Assembly (NCBI RefSeq): GCF_036346615.1
Contig: NZ_CP107836.1
Span: 3,224,001 to 3,288,000 of the forward strand
DNA: 64,000 nt
Direction of reading: 5' to 3'
Source: Streptomyces sp. NBC_00523
Lineage (GTDB): Bacteria; Actinomycetota; Actinomycetes; Streptomycetales; Streptomycetaceae
Made by a program: the position numbers and the translations under genes. This document shows positions 60,877 to 64,000 of this stretch, piece by piece. Each line of letters begins with the position of its first letter. Position 1 is the first letter of the stretch. The notes beneath the pieces were generated by a model. The model saw only the letters and a list, made by a program, of their open reading frames with translations, did no database searches and had not been told where the DNA came from.

Positions 60877-61551
60877 TCAGCCCGCGCCGCCGCCGGCGCG
60901 GACCAGCCCCGTCTCGTACGCGAGGACGACGACCTGCACCCGGTCGCGCAGGGACAGCTTGGTCAGGATGCGGCCGACGTGCGTCTTCACGGTCGCCTCG
61001 GAGAGCACCAGGCGCCCCGCGATCTCACCGTTCGACAGGCCCTGCGCGACGAGCAGCATCACCTCGCGCTCGCGTTCGGTGAGCTTGGCGATGTCCTTGT
61101 GCTGCGGTTCCGGGGTGCCGCTGGGCAGCATCGGCGAGAACCGGTCGAGCAGCCGGCGGGTGGTGGACGGGGCGACGACCGCGTCCCCGCTGTGCACCGA
61201 GCGGATCGCGGCGAGCAGCTCGCCCGGCGGCACGTCCTTCAGCATGAAGCCGCTGGCCCCGGCCTTCAGCCCGGAGAACGCGTACTCGTCCAGGTCGAAC
61301 GTGGTCAGGATCAGCACCTTCGGCGGATCGGGCTGGGCGCAGATGCGGCTGGTGGCCTCGACGCCGTCCAGCCGCGGCATGCGGACGTCCATCAGCACCA
61401 CGTCCACGGCGGTGGCACGCAGGATGTCGATCGCCTCGGCGCCGTCACCGGCCTCGGCGACCACCTCCATGTCGGGCTGGGCGGCGAGCACCATCCGGAA
61501 GCCGGTGCGCAGCAGCACCTGGTCGTCGACGAGCATCACGCGGATCGCCAT
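60877..61551 (-). CDS. NarL/LuxR-family response regulator
   Basis: A 224-residue regulator with receiver domain (DD near 9-10, phospho-Asp near 54 in VVLMDVRMPRLDG, Lys in KAGASGFMLKD) and LuxR-type HTH (about 155-215; LTEREREVMLLVAQGLSNGE and LSEATVKTHVGRIL). It is encoded downstream of its partner kinase, 24 bases away. Targets are unknown; I do not recognise it as a named Streptomyces system. Confidence 0.93.
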   Translation of the reverse strand: MAIRVMLVDDQVLLRTGFRMVLAAQPDMEVVAEAGDGAEAIDILRATAVDVVLMDVRMPRLDGVEATSRICAQPDPPKVLILTTFDLDEYAFSGLKAGASGFMLKDVPPGELLAAIRSVHSGDAVVAPSTTRRLLDRFSPMLPSGTPEPQHKDIAKLTEREREVMLLVAQGLSNGEIAGRLVLSEATVKTHVGRILTKLSLRDRVQVVVLAYETGLVRAGGGAG

Positions 61552-61575
61552 GGGGGCTGTTCTCTCCTCGTTCGT

Positions 61576-62793
61576 TCAGCGGTCGGCGGCCTTGAGGGGC
61601 AGCAGCGCGCTGATCCGGAATCCTCCGCCGGGGCGCGGCCCGGCGTCCAGTGTGCCGCCGACCATGCCGACCCGCTCCCGCATGCCGATCATGCCGTGGC
61701 CGGCGCCGTCGGCGCCCCCGTCCTCGTACAGCTCGTGCGCGGCGCCCCGGCCGTCGTCCTCGACCAGCAGGCCGAGTCCGTCGTCGAAGTAGACCAGCCG
61801 CACACTGGCCCCGGCGTGCGGGCCGCCGTGCTTGCGGGTGTTGGTCAGGGCCTCCTGCACGATGCGGTACGCGGTCAGCTCGACGCCGCTGGGCAGCGGG
61901 CGGGCGGTCCCCTCCACCTTGAAGTCCACCGCCAGGCCGGCCTTGCGGACCTGGTCGATCAGCTCCTCGATCTGCTCGACGTCGGGCTGCGGGACGTACT
62001 CCCCGCTCTCCTGCGCGTCGCCCGTCCGCAGCACCCCGAGCAGCCGCCGCATCTCCGCGAGCGCCTGGCGGCCGGTGCTGGAGATGGTCTCCAGCGCCTG
62101 CCGGGCCTGGTCGGGCGCCGCGTCCATGACGTAGGCGGCGCCGTCGGCCTGGACCACCATCACGGAGACGTTGTGCGCGACGACATCGTGCAGTTCCCGG
62201 GCGATACGGGCCCGCTCGGCGGCCACCGCGACCTTCGACTGGGCCTCGCGCTCCCGCTCCAGGCGGGCCGCCCGCTCCTCCAGCTGGTCGAAGTAGGCCC
62301 GCCGGGTCCGCATCGAGTCGCCGAGCACCCAGGCCAGCACGAAGGGCACCGTCAGGACGGCGACGAGGAACAGCGTCTGCGCCCAGCTGCGCGGCGTACC
62401 CTCCTCGTTCGGCCAGCGGAGCTGGGACATCGTGGCCGCGGTCAGGCTGCACGCCAGGGCGAGCCGGGAGGCCCAGCGCTCACCGACGGTCGCCACGGTG
62501 AAGGTGATGACCAGCATCGCGAAGTTCGCGACGTTCGGCCGGACGCCGCAGATCAGCTGGACCACGCCCATCGCGATGGCGAGCAGCAGCATCTTCTCCG
62601 GCGCGCGGCGGCGCAGCGCGACGACGAGGCAGAGCCCCAGGACGACCGGCACGATCGCGACCCGTTCGAGACGGCCGCCGTGCCCGACGTCGCCCACCAC
62701 GATGGTCATGCCGGAGAGTCCGAGGAGGAAGACAGCCCAGAAGCTGTCGACGCCCGTCGGGTGTCTGCGGATGAAATCGTAGAGGCGTTGCAC
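61576..62793 (-). CDS. Sensor histidine kinase (HPK7/NarX-like)
   Basis: A 405-residue kinase with about five membrane helices in the first 160 residues (VDSFWAVFLLGLSGMTIVVG and others), a coiled linker (LEERAARLEREREAQ), a HisKA_3 dimerisation domain with the phospho-His in ARELHDVVAHNVSVMV (about 205) and an HATPase domain (LTAYRIVQEALTNTRKH, GHGMIGMRERV). GTG 62793 has TACGCT 7 bases upstream and no Shine-Dalgarno, so it is probably leaderless; the longer upstream frame is not favoured. It pairs with the NarL-type regulator. Confidence 0.92.
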   Translation of the reverse strand: MQRLYDFIRRHPTGVDSFWAVFLLGLSGMTIVVGDVGHGGRLERVAIVPVVLGLCLVVALRRRAPEKMLLLAIAMGVVQLICGVRPNVANFAMLVITFTVATVGERWASRLALACSLTAATMSQLRWPNEEGTPRSWAQTLFLVAVLTVPFVLAWVLGDSMRTRRAYFDQLEERAARLEREREAQSKVAVAAERARIARELHDVVAHNVSVMVVQADGAAYVMDAAPDQARQALETISSTGRQALAEMRRLLGVLRTGDAQESGEYVPQPDVEQIEELIDQVRKAGLAVDFKVEGTARPLPSGVELTAYRIVQEALTNTRKHGGPHAGASVRLVYFDDGLGLLVEDDGRGAAHELYEDGGADGAGHGMIGMRERVGMVGGTLDAGPRPGGGFRISALLPLKAADR

Positions 62794-62887
62794 GTAACCC
62801 AGCGTAAAGAAGACCGGAGGCCGCCGGGTCAACCGGAGGGCCGATCCGGGTCCCCGGACCGTACTCCCCAAGGTGGAGACTGGGCCC

Positions 62888-63856
62888 GTGACGGATGCGT
62901 GGCGTGGGTGGCAGGAGGCGGCGGAGACCGCTCTCTACGGCGACGAGGGCTTCTACCGGCGCCCCGAGGGCCCCGCGGGCCACTTCCGCACCTCTGTGCA
63001 CGCCTCCCCCCTGTTCGCCGCCGCCGTCGCCCGGCTCCTGGTCCGTACGGCGGCGGAGCTCGGCACCACGCGGGTGGACCTGGTCGACATGGGCGCCGGG
63101 CGCGGGGAACTCGTCACCGGCGTCCTCGCCGCGCTCCCGGCCGAGGGCGGGGCGGATCTCGCGGTGCGTGCGTACGCGGTGGAGCTCGCCGCCCGCCCCG
63201 AGGGCCTGGATCCCCGGGTGGAGTGGTGCGCACAGCCGCCGCCCGGGGCGCGCGGGCTGCTCTTCGCCAACGAGTGGCTGGACAATGTGCCGCTCCCCGT
63301 CGCGGAGACCGATGCCGAGGGCGTCGAACGGTACGTCGAGGTGCGCGCCTCGGACGGCGCGGAGCGGCTGGGCGCTCCGGTGACCGGGGCGGACGCGGAG
63401 TGGCTGCGCCGCTGGTGGCCGTCGGCGGGCCCGGGCAGCCGGGCGGAGATCGGCCGCCCGCGCGACGAGGCGTGGGCGGCGGCGGTGTCCTCCCTGTCCG
63501 CGGGGCTCGCGGTGGCGGTGGATTACGCGCACGTACGCGGGGAACGCCCGCCCTTCGGCACGCTCACCGGCTTCCGCGCGGGCCGCGAGGTCCGGCCGGT
63601 CCCGGACGGGAGCTGCGACCTCACCGCCCACGTGGCCCTGGACGCGTGCGCGGCGGCCGCCCCGGGCACGACCGTACGCACCCAGCGCGAGGCCCTGTCC
63701 GCCCTGGGCATCACGGGCGGACGCCCGCCCCTGACCTTGGCGTCGACCGACCCGTCCGCGTACCTCCGCGCCCTCGCGACGGCAGGCGAGGCAGCGGAAC
63801 TGACGGCGCGGGGCGGCCTGGGCGACTTCGGCTGGCTGGAGCACCCGAGATTTTGA
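62888..63856 (+). CDS. MidA/NDUFAF7-type SAM-dependent methyltransferase
   Basis: A 322-residue methyltransferase of the MidA (DUF185) family. Motif I is [19 protein letters not shown] (about 58-76), and [20 protein letters not shown] (about 128-147) is the family-specific NExxD block. Eukaryotic NDUFAF7 methylates an arginine of the complex I subunit NDUFS2, the NuoD homologue. Here the gene sits 73 bases before nuoD. GTG 62888 has GGAGA 8 bases upstream. Its stop enters the dispersed repeat. Confidence 0.87.
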   Translation: MTDAWRGWQEAAETALYGDEGFYRRPEGPAGHFRTSVHASPLFAAAVARLLVRTAAELGTTRVDLVDMGAGRGELVTGVLAALPAEGGADLAVRAYAVELAARPEGLDPRVEWCAQPPPGARGLLFANEWLDNVPLPVAETDAEGVERYVEVRASDGAERLGAPVTGADAEWLRRWWPSAGPGSRAEIGRPRDEAWAAAVSSLSAGLAVAVDYAHVRGERPPFGTLTGFRAGREVRPVPDGSCDLTAHVALDACAAAAPGTTVRTQREALSALGITGGRPPLTLASTDPSAYLRALATAGEAAELTARGGLGDFGWLEHPRF

Positions 63857-63900
63857 GCCCCTCCGGCGATTGAGGAGCGGGGTCCGGGGCAGAGACCCGC
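63856..63900. repeat. Second copy of the dispersed intergenic repeat
   Basis: GCCCCTCCGGCGATTGAGGA followed by GCGGGGTCCGGGGCAGAGACC, reverse complement of the copy at 27791-27840. It begins at the stop of the methyltransferase gene. Confidence 0.7.
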
Positions 63901-63929
63901 AGCAATGGCGCGCAAGGAATACTGACCCC

Positions 63930-64000
63930 ATGACGGAGACGACCATCGGCATCGGCGGCGCAGCCGAAAGCACCGACATGGTGCTCAACATCGGCCCCCA
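63930..64000 (+). CDS. nuoD: NADH-quinone oxidoreductase subunit D, N-terminus
   Basis: Only the first 23 codons are visible before the window ends ([20 protein letters not shown] then IGP). This matches the start of the Streptomyces NuoD-type 49-kDa subunit of complex I, where the family motif GPQHPSTHG should follow. AAGGAA at 63914-63919 is a plausible ribosome-binding site 10 bases before the ATG. It may be an additional nuoD copy outside the main nuo operon, as in S. coelicolor, since the gene before it is not nuoC. Confidence 0.8.
   Translation, partial: MTETTIGIGGAAESTDMVLNIGP

Overview
The window is chromosomal core DNA from a Streptomyces or a very close relative. It is GC-rich throughout, uses GTG and TTG starts freely, and carries Streptomyces developmental and envelope-stress genes (bldN-rsbN, bdtA, sigE-cseABC, lsr2, rex). 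From memory the gene order resembles the S. coelicolor SCO33xx block; I could not align it.

Layout. (1) 1-3.5 kb: the rex-hemA-hemC-hemD/cobA operon on the minus strand, every junction overlapping by 4 bases, with a Rex operator in its promoter. (2) 3.7-10.2 kb: a glutaredoxin-like gene, a HAD phosphatase, sigma-BldN and its anti-sigma RsbN, an acyltransferase, an NAD-dependent epimerase-like protein, the 32-residue ribosomal protein bS22 and the HTH regulator BdtA. (3) 10.4-14.4 kb: a phosphatase-annotated protein, a deacetylase, an MFS transporter and a HAD hydrolase. (4) 14.4-20.2 kb: a complete rRNA operon (16S-23S-5S, minus strand), with a terminator, a 23S processing stem and a promoter-leader region containing tandem repeats. 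(5) 20.2-29.3 kb: GlxA-type regulator, isochorismatase, proC, an ABC exporter with a palindrome on its start codon, a methyltransferase, ilvD, a TetR regulator and a TIM-barrel protein. (6) 29.4-38 kb: a Ppx/GppA phosphatase, an unusual sigma-like/zinc-finger/membrane/BACON fusion, radA-disA (repair and c-di-AMP synthesis) and mutY. (7) 38.3-46.4 kb: the sigE-cseA-cseB-cseC cell-envelope stress operon, a divergent MFS exporter/TetR pair around a very long inverted repeat, an M23 endopeptidase and a PQQ-type beta-propeller lipoprotein. (8) 46.6-52.7 kb: clpC, an unrecognised gene, lsr2, an N-acetylglutamate synthase-like gene, a BlaI regulator and a 59-residue membrane protein. (9) 52.8-58.3 kb: a tightly packed cofactor operon for CoA and NAD (DUF2520 protein, panC, nadB, nadC, coaX). 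(10) 58.5-64 kb: an aldolase-type PLP enzyme coupled to an ArsR-type regulator, a 60-base palindromic MITE-like element, a NarL-type two-component system, and a MidA-type methyltransferase next to the start of nuoD.

There is no CRISPR array, prophage, large insertion sequence or tRNA gene that I can see. The most interesting leads are the sigma/anti-sigma-like/BACON fusion protein, the MidA methyltransferase beside its plausible substrate NuoD, the DUF2520 protein heading the CoA/NAD operon, the long inverted repeat at the TetR/MFS locus, the palindrome over the ABC transporter start, and the MITE-like element inserted at a stop codon. Many genes here have a -10-like hexamer 6-7 bases before the start codon, suggesting leaderless mRNAs.
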